NCBI GenBank assembly: GCA_015680685.1
Contig: MNCI01005895.1
Location: 1,048,285 to 1,112,284, forward strand
Source of the DNA: Gnetum montanum
Lineage: Eukaryota; Streptophyta; Gnetopsida; Gnetales; Gnetaceae
DNA: 64,000 nucleotides
Reading direction: 5' to 3'
The notes under the pieces were generated by a model. The model did no database searches and was not told the origin of the DNA. It saw only the letters and a list, made by a program, of their open reading frames with translations. Shown here piece by piece: positions 1-9,114 of this stretch. Numbering within the stretch: the stretch's first letter is position 1; every line of letters starts with the position of its first letter. The position numbers and the translations under genes are program-made.

Positions 1-1030
1 GAAGGATGGACCAAGAGGGAATGATTAGGGTGTGACATCAAGGGGACTTGTGGATTCTCTTTGGTGGTGTCTATGGGAGTTATCATGCAATGTGGTTGTA
101 CTAAGATCCTTGTAGATCTAATGAAAAATGGGAGTAAGAGTAATCAAAAGGGCACTCAAAAATCAAACGCTGTTCTAGGGGGTCCCACTGGAAAGACATG
201 CACCCATGCCTGAAGGTTGGCGATTTCTCTAGATTCAGTATTCAAAAAAGAAAAAAAAAGAAAGAGAAAAAGAAAAACAAAGTGCCATAAAACAAAAAGC
301 ACTCCTCCCTTGCATAAAACATCAAGTGATCGTACGCCTTGTTGTTATGGTACTCTCATAGTTGTTCATCATGGGATGAAACAATGCGATGTCACTGATT
401 AGAAGGATGGACTTGGTCATTATCTTGGAATGATAGGTTAATGACACTTTAATCATGCTTTACACACAGGTTTCACTGTGTCTTGGGTCAGTTACCTCAT
501 GTCCCAATCTCTACGATCCTTTCTATACTTCACCTCATCTCACTTTTCATGTAATTGTAGCTTGTGTCCCGTGTAGCATAGAATTTTCATCTCATTTCGG
601 TGATATTTACATGTGTGTGTTTTATGGAGTTAGTGCAGATTACATTTAACCCTTCTAGTGCCCACGGATACTTTAAGCGTGCTTACACAAGGGCATAATA
701 GGTTGAAACCTACTTTGGGGAGGATCCACTTGTGTAATTTTTCATAATCTCCATTAATTCTCTAGTTAAAACACACAATTTCTTACCCTCAACTTAATTT
801 TTCATAATTCTCTTTCCCTAATATTATCCCTCTATACTTCCTACATTCCAATGTACCATTACATTCCCTTTTCTTCAAAACCGCCAAATTTTTAATTGCT
901 AAATTCACATCTTTATCATTACGAGTGCCTCTTGAATTAATGAAATTACCCTAGGATATCTTAATACTTGCCCATGTCCTTAGTTTACACCATTAATTTC
1001 AAGAAAATAATTAAAAGTTAAAAATTCGAT
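1..1030 (+). other. pol-to-ORF3 spacer of Athila-like element F1
   Basis: This stretch has no convincing reading frame. It resembles, in the same order, the spacer that follows integrase in the 18-kb element (55,600-56,760): both have a start near a 'GGTGTGR..TCAAGGGGA' string, an A-rich tract (240-290 here) and a conserved hairpin (683-737). Because that spacer leads into ORF3 and then the 3' LTR in the other copy, this is read as the interval between an off-window pol and ORF3. The short open frames inside it are low-complexity and unsupported. Confidence 0.6.
683..737 (+). other. Conserved hairpin in the pol-ORF3 spacer
   Basis: A 9-bp perfect inverted repeat (TTACACAAG at 683-691, CTTGTGTAA at 729-737) encloses a 37-nt loop with the strings GGCATAA and CCTACTTTGGGGAGGA. 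The same arrangement occurs at 56,346-56,399. There the stem is TATGCAAG/CTTGCATA and the loop strings are nearly unchanged. Two stem pairs differ between copies by changes on both arms, so pairing is kept. The role is unknown; it could be an RNA structure or a protein site. Confidence 0.6.
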
Positions 1031-1060
1031 ATTTTTCATGTGTCCCACATCACTGGGGAT

Positions 1061-1150
1061 GAGATATCACATACGCGATATCGCGTCCCATGTGATATCG
1101 CGTACGCAATGTACCATACGCAATATCACATCCTATTTCCCTATAAATAG
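1061..1150 (+). promoter_or_regulatory. Internal promoter of ORF3: GATATC palindromes plus TATA box
   Basis: Several copies of a GATATC-centred word lie within 60 bp, including the perfect 14-bp palindrome at 1,073-1,086 (ACGCGATATCGCGT). They are followed by TATAAATA at 1,142-1,149. The ORF3 start is about 470 bp downstream, directly after a splice-acceptor-like GATTGCAG. The same word sits upstream of the TATA box in this element's 3' LTR (21,925-21,938). A degraded equivalent precedes ORF3 in another element at 38,679-38,742. A remnant LTR was considered, but sequence downstream of the TATA box does not follow the LTR beyond a short stretch. Confidence 0.65.
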
Positions 1151-1618
1151 GACATCTCCTCTACAACACTTAGCATCATTTTACCATTTACGCGGAGGGA
1201 ATTTTTGCAATTTTTCTCTACGACTTGCGATTGCATGACCCTCGTTTTTTCACTCATATCTCACTCACTAGTGCTTCGATTTTAATTCTGTTTGAACCTG
1301 CTTGAACCTAGAGTGTTCAGTTTAATCATGGGGAAGAGACACTTGCTGACAAGTGCCTAAATTTTTTGAGATTTATCATCACCCAAAGGACATCAATTAG
1401 GGTAATTAACACTAACACTTGGAAAAATTATGCCAAAAATCATATGACCTTAGGTACACCGGGAGATTAAAATGAAATCCACCTAGGTCATAGGACCCAT
1501 TATTATAATTTTTGAGCATGATCACATGATAACATAATATCTTTAATTAAATGCATGTAGTAAGGTATAACTTGATTTTGAAAACAACCTTACTAATTTT
1601 TGGCCTGTGTGATTGCAG

Positions 1619-2621
1619 ATGGCCCCGAAACATGCACAGCAAGGGGGTCTTGTTCAAGGTGGAGTGAAACAACCTCGGAGAGGTGGAAGATAGGTCCCTG
1701 CTAGATAACATGCAGAATAGGAGGTGCAATCATTTAGCATCCATCAAGAAGAACCTCCTACCAGATGGTCTGGGTAGGCAGAAAGAGGAGCTATTGCTAC
1801 GCCTGAACCAAGACAACAACTCACGTTGCCCTCGGAGTGAGTTCAGGCTATCTATGAGAAGTCCACATTCGCTGCTATGATTGTGGAGCTAAAATTTGAA
1901 TCTTTTGCAGAGTTTGCTCCTGAGGTTATTAGGGATCACCTCAAGGGGTCTCCCTTATGGCATGTCCTCTCTGAATGCGGTGCCTGGTACATAGGTGAAA
2001 CGTACCAGTTCTGGCACAATAAGGAGCAAGACACCACAATTAACATTTGTGGTGTGACAGTAGACTTTTCTGTGTAGGCCCCCATGTTGCTCGATTATCT
2101 ACCCGATCGGACCCTGATGTGCGAAAGGATTGGTTAGAGAAGGCTTATGGCAGAGATAAAACTTTTGGAGAATTGACGACGGAGGAGCGAGTTTATTTCA
2201 AAATTGGAAACTATCACCTTCTCCCCACAAAAGGTTTAAAAAGAATATCAACATATGCGGCTAGGGGATGTGTAGTGTTGATGGGAAAGGTTAACGCTAA
2301 ACTTCCCCATCTATATTTGACGGAGATCCTAAGGCAATTTGAAGAACGGAAGTCAAGGAAGATGGCATTGTCTTTCCCCTGTCTTATTAGAAAACTATGC
2401 CAGTGGGCTGATATTTAGGGATACATAAATGACATCCTCCGAAAGGCCTAGAATTCTTCTTGTGCTAAGTTGTTAAAGGCACCAACTCCAAGAAAGAGCA
2501 TTGGCGAACAGCTGAGACTAGCTGAAGAAGAAGAACAGATGACTGGATCACCTACAACTCAACTTGCAGGACCTATTCAACCTCCAGCCATAGATCCCAA
2601 CCAACAACAAGAAGCAGGACC
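1619..2621 (+). pseudogene. ORF3 (additional ORF) of element F1, 5' part
   Basis: The frame starts at an ATG that directly follows GATTGCAG. It carries several stops and at least one frameshift (near 2,075). Readable blocks are 1,877-2,075 and 2,100-2,418; the second includes a 'YFKIGNYHLLP' stretch. That block is clearly homologous to a minus-strand segment at 37,351-37,551 and resembles the domain often annotated as 'putative plant transposon protein' (family name from memory, not searched). The body has no introns. The frame is cut at 2,621 by the Tat-like element and resumes in phase at 19,896. Position downstream of pol matches the env-like third ORF of Athila elements. Function unknown. 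Confidence 0.65.
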
Positions 2622-3846
2622 TGTACTGCTTGAAATCGTTGATCTCTGGCTGGAAGGAAACAGAGACCGTGGGATCGCAGGACGAGGACAGAAGACCCTG
2701 CCTTCGCCTGAGGGCGAGCTGGAACGCACGAAGGCAGAGTACCTTAGGTGGTCCGCATGCGGATCAGACAAGGATTTCCCCACGCGTACGCAAAGTGCTA
2801 TATGCTAGGTTATGCGTAAATAACGTAGCGAGCGTAAACAAAGCGTAAATGGCATAAAACAGATGCGAACAGAGCGTGAGCGTAAATGGGCATAAACAGA
2901 ATGCGTGCGCCAAGTTGACGTAAAACTGTAAACAATCTTATGCAGTAAATGTAACAATGATATTACAGGATGAGAATATAGTGCACCAGTCTAACGCAGT
3001 TGTGGCGAGGCACAAGGTGGACGAAAAGCCCCGATATATGCAAGGTGACTCGGCTGGTTCACAAGGCAGGCGGAGCGTAGAGACTGTGTATACGGTGTAC
3101 ATGGCTCTCCAGCGTAAGAGGGTTTCAGCTCTTGTGCACAGCATAAATGTTCTCTGGTATGCTCCGGGATTTTGCCAAACGACCTGGGTGAAGTGGAAAA
3201 TCAGGGTTTTTATATAGGTTGTTACGCTAGACACAGGTTGGGCGACACGTGGCGTGTTGACCGAGTGCATACACTTTACAAAAATACAATATATTACATC
3301 TGTTGGGCGTATACGCTGGGCGTATACGCTGTGGGGCGGGCGTATATGCTGAATAAGGTGGGCGTGTGAACTTGGGTGGAGATGCTGGATGCTCGGTGTA
3401 TACACTGTGGGCTAGAGCGTACACGCTGGGCATACACGCTGATGGATGCGGGCGTATACGCTGATGGATGCCGACTTGCTTCAATTCTTGCTCTTCGGTG
3501 TTGTCTTCATTCTGCCTTTGGAGATTCCGTGCCGGGCGTAAACGTTTCCCGTACCCACCGAGCGTATAGGTGGAGTGTACACCGGGCATGTGAGTTGGAC
3601 ATCTACGCTGGCGGGCGTATACGCTACGCTGTGAGTTCGAGCGTCTACGCTGGAAGGCGTATACGCTGTGGGATTCAAGCGTCTACGCTAGGCGTCTACG
3701 CTGGCCCTGCATACTTGGTGAAAATGAAGCCTTTTGACCTCCATAGTTGCAATGTGTGACACCAAATGTAGCCGTAGTTGTCTATGGGTCCCAGGAATCT
3801 TCCTCTTGCTAGGGAAGTACAAGGCTCGGAATTTTGTGGTGTTTCA
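2622..3846 (-). repeat. 3' LTR of the 17.3-kb element
   Basis: Read on the minus strand the LTR begins TGAAACACC (3,846) and ends ...AGTACA (2,622). Its partner is 18,920-19,895. A TATA box (TATATAAAAA on the minus strand) lies at 3,207-3,216. Upstream of it, at about 3,300-3,700, is an array of the word GCGTATACGCT and close variants. This copy is 1,225 bp against 976 bp for its partner; most of the difference lies in the word array. Flanking sequence outside the array is roughly 90% or more identical by eye. Confidence 0.9.
3300..3715. repeat. Palindromic AGCGTATACGCT-type word array in LTR U3
   Basis: Repeated copies of GCGTATACGCT, GCGTCTACGCT, GCGTACACGCT and half-sites (GCGTAAAC) fill this interval. 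The complete word AGCGTATACGCT is its own reverse complement. The array is upstream of the minus-strand TATA box, where an enhancer or factor-binding cluster would be expected. Equivalent but shorter arrays occur in the other LTR (about 19,620-19,755). Confidence 0.85.
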
Positions 3847-5281
3847 TTGGTCCCTCTTTGTTGACGCTTGGAGGAATCGACCCGAGAAGTGTCGACAAAG
3901 AAGTGCAAAACACCACAAGCAACTTGATGTAGATGGTGTCCTCGGCCACCTGACTAGATGTGATCGCACCGTGCTCAGTAGTATATAGGATTGGGGAAGG
4001 GGGATTTGGTATCTGGGGGGTCATGGAGAGTGTGCGAATTGATAACTGATCGAGGGGATTAAGCAGGGGAAAAGGGGGATGCTCTAATGAGCGGCATGCT
4101 GATCCTTGTCAATCGCCGTTGTTTAGCAGACTTGGAGTTCAAACATGCGATGTGCGTCCTTTGGCGAAACAAGGTTCTTGGTTAGTGTTCCAGAGAGCTT
4201 GTTGGCAAGGCCAAAGCCACGGGAGGGTGTGTTACATTCTTTGGAGGAATAGGGCCCATGTCTAATGTTGAGGGGGAACCTGTTGGCGAATAGCCAAAGC
4301 CATGCAACTGGATGCTTCTTGACCGTTTTGGGCATGAGTACTTGGTTTTGAGATGACTGCTTTCCCGCTTGACGCTTGTAGGGGAAGTGCCAAGGGTCTC
4401 GTTTTTTTTTTTTTTTGAAATATGTGCATTGATTTTGTACTCATGCTCAGGTGTCAGGCCGTGTGTTGCAACTGCTGTAACGTGTTGTAGTGTGCAATAA
4501 TGTGCTCAAGGACTTTTGAATGTATTCGGTGTATCGGAGGTTAGGAAATGGATAGTGAGTATACCGGGAACGGGAATGTACTAGGGAACGGTTTGATGTA
4601 GTCTTTCCCTGTGCGCTATGAACATTATCCCATCTCGCTGCTTGCAATGAGATGCATCCTTGTGCGAACACCTCTGGGTATCATCCTGCGAACACAACTC
4701 CAAGGAGACAAGAAAACCATGAGTGAATAAGCGAGCTTGGACTTACACAGTTGCAGACGGAACGAAGATACTGAAGGAAGGTCTGAGCATAGTGTATGAA
4801 TGACGGCGATGCTGGTGAGATTGTCGGACAGTGAGCGATACAGTGATTCTGATGAGGGACTGTGACTGTGAAGCGAGAGCTGGAGATGAACATGTCAGTT
4901 TATAGTCTTAACGGACTATCATGGGTTAGTTTTGTGTCATAACCCATTGAACATTGCCTGTTTAGCGTCATGGCGGATGTTACGTTGCCAGCTTCTAGTC
5001 TTGGTGGACTGTACAGAGGCAAGCCAGGTTATAATCTTGGCGGACCCATGGTGAATGCTACGATAGCAGTTTCCTGTCATGCTGGACGGGTGCTAGTTTG
5101 TTATCATTGTGGACACTGTGGAGTATCAGTTTATTGTTGTGATGCTAGGACAGTTGTGGTGTCAATTTTAAGTCATAACCCAGGACTATTCTGTGGCATC
5201 AGTTTACCGTCATGCCTCCAGGACGAGCTGTGGTATTAGTTTACAGTCGTGATCCCAGGACTCGCACGTACCTGAGTGTGT
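3847..5281 (-). other. Purine tract and 3' noncoding region of the 17.3-kb element
   Basis: On the minus strand a purine-rich CAAAGAGGGACCAA (about 3,847-3,860) abuts the LTR start and is the likely polypurine tract. The rest, up to the end of integrase, has no supportable coding frame. It contains a loose direct repeat with 'GGCCAAAGCCA'-like strings near 4,207 and 4,293 and a minisatellite listed separately. Confidence 0.6.
4885..5265. repeat. Degenerate minisatellite, 'CAGTTTA..GTCAT..C..GGAC' unit
   Basis: About eight irregular units of roughly 35-50 bp share a core like CAGTTTAnnGTCATnnCnnGGAC. The same core recurs in tidier form at 13,883-14,225, at 8,585-8,635, and in opposite orientation in the nested Tat-like element (45,440-45,530 and 48,180-48,520). 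It is a family-specific internal repeat of unknown role. Confidence 0.6.
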
Positions 5282-6050
5282 TCAAACGTAGAACAGTTTT
5301 AAGTATAAATGATTTGTCGGATTTGCAAGCTCGTTTCCTTCCATGTCAGCTAACTTGAATGCTCCATTGTCAAATGCTTTAGTGACCAAGTAAGGCCCTT
5401 CCCAGTTGGCTGAGAATTTGTCCGGGTGTTCCCGAATAACCTTAAGCACAAGGTCGCCTTCTTTGATAGGGCGCTTGTTGATGTTATGTCGATGTCGTTG
5501 TTGCTGTTGTCTTTGGTACCAGTCGATTTGATCAAGTGCACGTATGCGTTCCTCTTCCACCGAATCCAGGTCAATGACACGCAGATCATTGTTCTGCCCA
5601 TCGTCGAGGAGTCCGGAAAGTGTAATCCTTAAAGATGGTACCTGTAGTTCCAAAGGTCAAAGGGATGCCGAAACGGGTTACAATGTTTTCTAGAATGAAA
5701 TTGCACATGTGCTTGGATGTAGTTTTTCGAAGGGGAGCAGCTTCTACCCACTTCATGAAGTATTCGGTGGCAGTTATAATGAAACTATGGCCTGTAGAAG
5801 ACAAGGGGGTTATCTGACCAATGAGGTCCAATCCCCACTTTTGAAAGGGCCATGTGATTTGCATTGTATGCAACTCATTCGGTGGGACATGTATCAGATT
5901 GCTATGTTTTTGACAAGTACTACATGTTTTGACTTTGGTGAGACAGTCGTGTTCCATATACGGTCAATAGTAACCTAAACGTCGTATTTTTGTTGCCATG
6001 GCTTTCGGCGCTATATGTCCTCTGCATAGTCCCTCATGTACCTGATCCAC
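5282..6050 (-). pseudogene. Integrase of the 17.3-kb element, internally deleted
   Basis: The N-terminal part has the zinc-binding CxxC (CSTCQKH) and the core's first aspartate in GLDLIG. After 'RFGIPLTF' (near 5,655) the expected second aspartate and the catalytic glutamate are missing. The frame jumps to sequence that normally lies near the C-terminus (VPSLRITLSG, then a WEGPYLV module near 5,370-5,400). A deletion of several hundred bases is the simplest explanation. This copy could not have catalysed integration. The first catalytic Asp and the C-terminal WEGPY block are seen directly; the deletion size is inferred from family length. Confidence 0.8.
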
Positions 6051-6167
6051 AATTGTTTGGGCATCAGTACTACTGATGCATGTTAGCAATATGCCTTCGT
6101 AGGATCTACAACACAATGTGTCCTCTACTAGGATGTACTGCTTAGAACGTTTTCGTACGACGTCCTT

Positions 6168-6893
6168 TTATGCATTTGTTAGATGTCTTGGTGCTTCCCC
6201 GCGTAGAAGGTATTCTTTTATGTCATCGTACCATTCTATCGCGTGTGTTGTACTAACAGATGCAATAGGCAACGTGTCAAGGGTATCGGTGATTGGTTCA
6301 GCACAACTGGTTATAGAGCTTGGCAACGTGTGAAACATGTCGGGTGATATATTTAATGCTAAGGTTGCTAATACGTCTACGATGGTATTGTCATTTCTAG
6401 AAACGTGTTGCATATCGATGCTCTCGAATCGCCTCATTAGGTGTTTCGCCAAGTCGCAGTATGGCTATAGGTGTTGAGCTTTACATGTATAGACGTCGGT
6501 GACTTGGTTTAGGACTAGTTGTGAATCGCCTCTGACTATAAGCCATGTGATGTCTGAAGCCAGTGTTGCCGTGAGACCTCTAAGGAGACCTTTGTACTCT
6601 GCTATGTTGTTAGTACAATGGAAGTTGAAACAATATGCAAAGGGTCGGATCTCCCCGGGGGGATAGGTGATGACAGCGGCTGCACTTCCCCCTCGAGAGG
6701 TGGATGCTCCATCGAAGTTTAAAATGGCCTCATAGTCATCGAGCACTATGTCTATTGTGTTTACATTTTCATCAGGGAATTCTGGCTCTATAATCATTTG
6801 GTCACGCGTTGGTGATGCGGCCATTTGATTTGCTATGGCTTGACCTTTGATTGATGATTGCGCTACATAGTACAGGTCAAATTCGGCTATCAT
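6168..6893 (-). pseudogene. Second (archaeal-type) RNase H and linker, Tat lineage
   Basis: The block at 6,893-6,465 shows catalytic residues in order: Asp in NFDGAST, Glu in NNIAEYKGLL and Asp in VRGDSQL. This is the extra RNase H domain found in Tat/Ogre retrotransposons. It would remove the RNA strand or tRNA remnants during reverse transcription. It continues at 6,452-6,168 into a linker rich in hydroxylated residues that precedes integrase. A stop separates the two blocks. Confidence 0.85.
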
Positions 6894-6977
6894 GGCTTTC
6901 CACCGAGCTATTCGGCTTGTTTCGTAAATGTTCCCTATTATGGCTCTCAGTACATTGTCTTTGCAAATTATGTAAAC

Positions 6978-8033
6978 CTAATTACGGAAGAGGTAATGCC
7001 GCCATTTTCTTAAAGAAAAGACCAAAGCTAAACATGACTTCTCCACGTCGTTGTACCTTTTTTCGTGGGCAACTAATGCGTGGCTCAAGTAATATACAGG
7101 GATTTCGGTTCTGTCATCTTGTTTTTGGCAAAGCATAGATGCGATCAACGATTCCGAAGTGGCGAGGAAGATGTAGAATGGTTTATCGCTCCAGGGCGAG
7201 TAAACCATAGGTAGTCGGGCAAGTGCTATTTTGATGTTTTCGAATGCTTCTTGGCACTGCGGAGTCCATTCAAAATGGACGTTTTTGCGCAACAGGTGGT
7301 TCATAGGTTTTAGTTTGTCTATGAGTTTTTCTATGAATCGCCTGATAAACTGTAGTCTACCTTGTAGACCTCAAAGCTCGGTAAGGTTGCTTGGTGGTTT
7401 CAGGATTATTATGGCTTTGACCTTATCGGGGTCTACTCGTATCCCTGCTTCGAAGGCTATGAATCCAAGCATTTTACCTGTTTTGAAACTGAAGACACAT
7501 TTTTTTGGATTAAGTCTTAGCTCGTATTTCAAACAACGTTTTAAGACTAAGTCAAGGTCCTATACATGTTGTTCTTCCATTTTCGATTTAACCACAATAT
7601 CATCCACGTAATCATTGAGCAAGTGTAACATGTAATCACTAAAGATGAACGTCATTGCTCTTTGATACGTGGCCCCAGCATTCTTGAGACCAAAGGGCAT
7701 CATCGTGTAACAAAAGGTTTCCCATGGGGTCATAAAAGTTGTCCTAAGTTGATGTTCTGGATTGATACGTATCTGATTGTATCCTGAAAAACCGTCCATA
7801 AAAGATAATAAGGCATGCCCGGCAGTCGAATCAACGAGTTGATCGATACTGGGTAGGGGAAAGTCATCTTTTATGGTTGCTACGTTCAGATCTCGGAAGT
7901 CAATGCATAAGCGAATGCTTCCATTTTTCTTCGGGACAATGACCATGTTGGATACCCACTCAGCGTAATCAACAGCCTGAATGAACCCAGCTTGATAAAG
8001 CTTGGTGATCTCATTGCGAACTGCCAATGCCAC
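6978..8033 (-). pseudogene. Reverse transcriptase and first RNase H of the 17.3-kb element
   Basis: The RT block (8,033-7,560) contains CIDFRDLN, FMDGFSGYNQI, MPFGLKNAGATYQRAM and the active-site YVDD (7,590s). The connection and RNase H block (7,304-6,978) includes the typical Ty3/gypsy 'FEWTPQCQEAF...YYLSHAL...EKRYNDVEKSCLALVF' order, only parts of which are quoted. Stops and frame changes lie between blocks (7,370-7,560). The RT synthesises element cDNA in the cytoplasmic particle. Motif quality places this clearly in Ty3/gypsy. Confidence 0.9.
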
Positions 8034-8099
8034 CTCGGGTCTAACTTTTCATGCCTTTTGTTTTATGGGTCTCAGTTTCAGGTTAAGAATGATGTTGTG

Positions 8100-8612
8100 C
8101 TAGACAATTTTAGGATCTAACCCGAGCATGTCCGTATAGGACCAAGCGAATGCTTTCATGTTTTCCCTAAGCACGTTTTCGATGTTCTTTGCTAATTGTG
8201 GTTGCAGTAATTCACTCAATTTTAATATTTTGATTTCCCCATCAGGCATGGTAATGGGGGTTTCAGCCAGCGGATCTTCGGTGATATTTTCAGCCTCTAT
8301 GTCAAGGAACTTTGTCATGCCTTCGTAATCGTCTTTTGTTTGTTGTGTTGAGGCTATGACTTCGTTGTCCGTTGGTGAACCTAAGTCGATGAAATTTGTG
8401 CTAATGTCTCGTGTAATCTTGCCGTGTGGTCTGTCAATGATTAATGGTGCGATTAGATGCTGGCAGTCCATTAAGCTTTCTCTTGCCAATAAATAGAGAG
8501 CGGAATAAGCATCAGGGGGAATCGTTTTATGTCTTTTGATAATCTTGAACTGTGTGTACATGCATAATGATGGATTATCGTCACACCGGGACGCATGGCA
8601 GTTTAAGGCCAT
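8100..8612 (-). pseudogene. pol N-terminal region, protease-RT connector
   Basis: A 170-codon open stretch immediately upstream of RT. It ends with 'KAFAWSYTDMLGLDP', the conserved lead-in to RT in plant Ty3/gypsy elements (compare 'TFAWFYPKLIGIDP' at 52,390 in the 18-kb element). The N-terminal half is unique to this lineage. The stretch begins beside a short copy of the GTTTAAGGCC minisatellite (8,585-8,635) and is separated from protease (14,245) by the inverted gene. Confidence 0.8.
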
Positions 8613-8779
8613 ACCGGGCCATGAGTGGCAGTTTAAAATAGAATGTTCAGAGTAAACGTGTAAAGTGGGGTCTACGTAATAGCTCTATTTTTTAGTGATC
8701 TTTATCATTTTTTATTATTTTTTTTCGGGTAAATTTTAGCGAAAAATGAGCAAAAAGGCAAAAAGGCGAAAAAAGGAGC

Positions 8780-9114
8780 AACAGCGGTGTAAACGGCGGC
8801 GTCAGCATCAGCGTCAGCATCATCATCAGCGGAGCGCTATATAAACAGGGGGGTCCATTTGTTTTACTTTGAAAGCGACAGCATGAGCGACAGCGTGAGC
8901 GACAGCATAAACTGTTAAAGCGTAAGCGTAGACGATTGCGCCCAGCGTAGACGCCGACGACAAACCCTAGCATAGACGCCAAGCACTTAAACCCCAGCGT
9001 AGATGCCGAGTGCTTAAATCCCAGCATAGACGCCGAGTGTGAACCTTCAGGCGCCAGCGTAGACAGTTCTTCTTTTCAGCGTAAACTCACACAGTCAGTG
9101 TAGAGGATACGGAG
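8780..9114 (+). promoter_or_regulatory. Promoter and leader of the antisense additional gene
   Basis: A clear TATA box (TATATAAA, 8,838-8,845) sits on the plus strand, opposite to the host element. It is followed by a 270-bp leader packed with AGCGTAGACGCC/GCGTAAAC-type words, the same family as in the LTR. A start codon follows at 9,115. Upstream, 8,790-8,830 holds a GTCAGCATCA repeat. The promoter points into the exons at 9,115-13,559. Confidence 0.7.

Noticed and set aside
683-737. Self-cleaving ribozyme (hammerhead-like) in the conserved hairpin
   Set aside because: A GAAA is present in one copy, but no CUGAUGA box and no three-way junction could be drawn; kept only as an unclassified hairpin.
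1038-1290. A 5' LTR of F1 at the window start
   Set aside because: The short TATA-proximal similarity to the 3' LTR is not sustained, no primer site follows, and the pol-ORF3 spacer precedes it as in the 18-kb element.
2938-3759. Several overlapping open frames on both strands rich in 'YTP', 'VYA' and 'RIRP'
   Set aside because: They are translations of the GCGTATACGCT array inside the LTR, open only because the word lacks stops.
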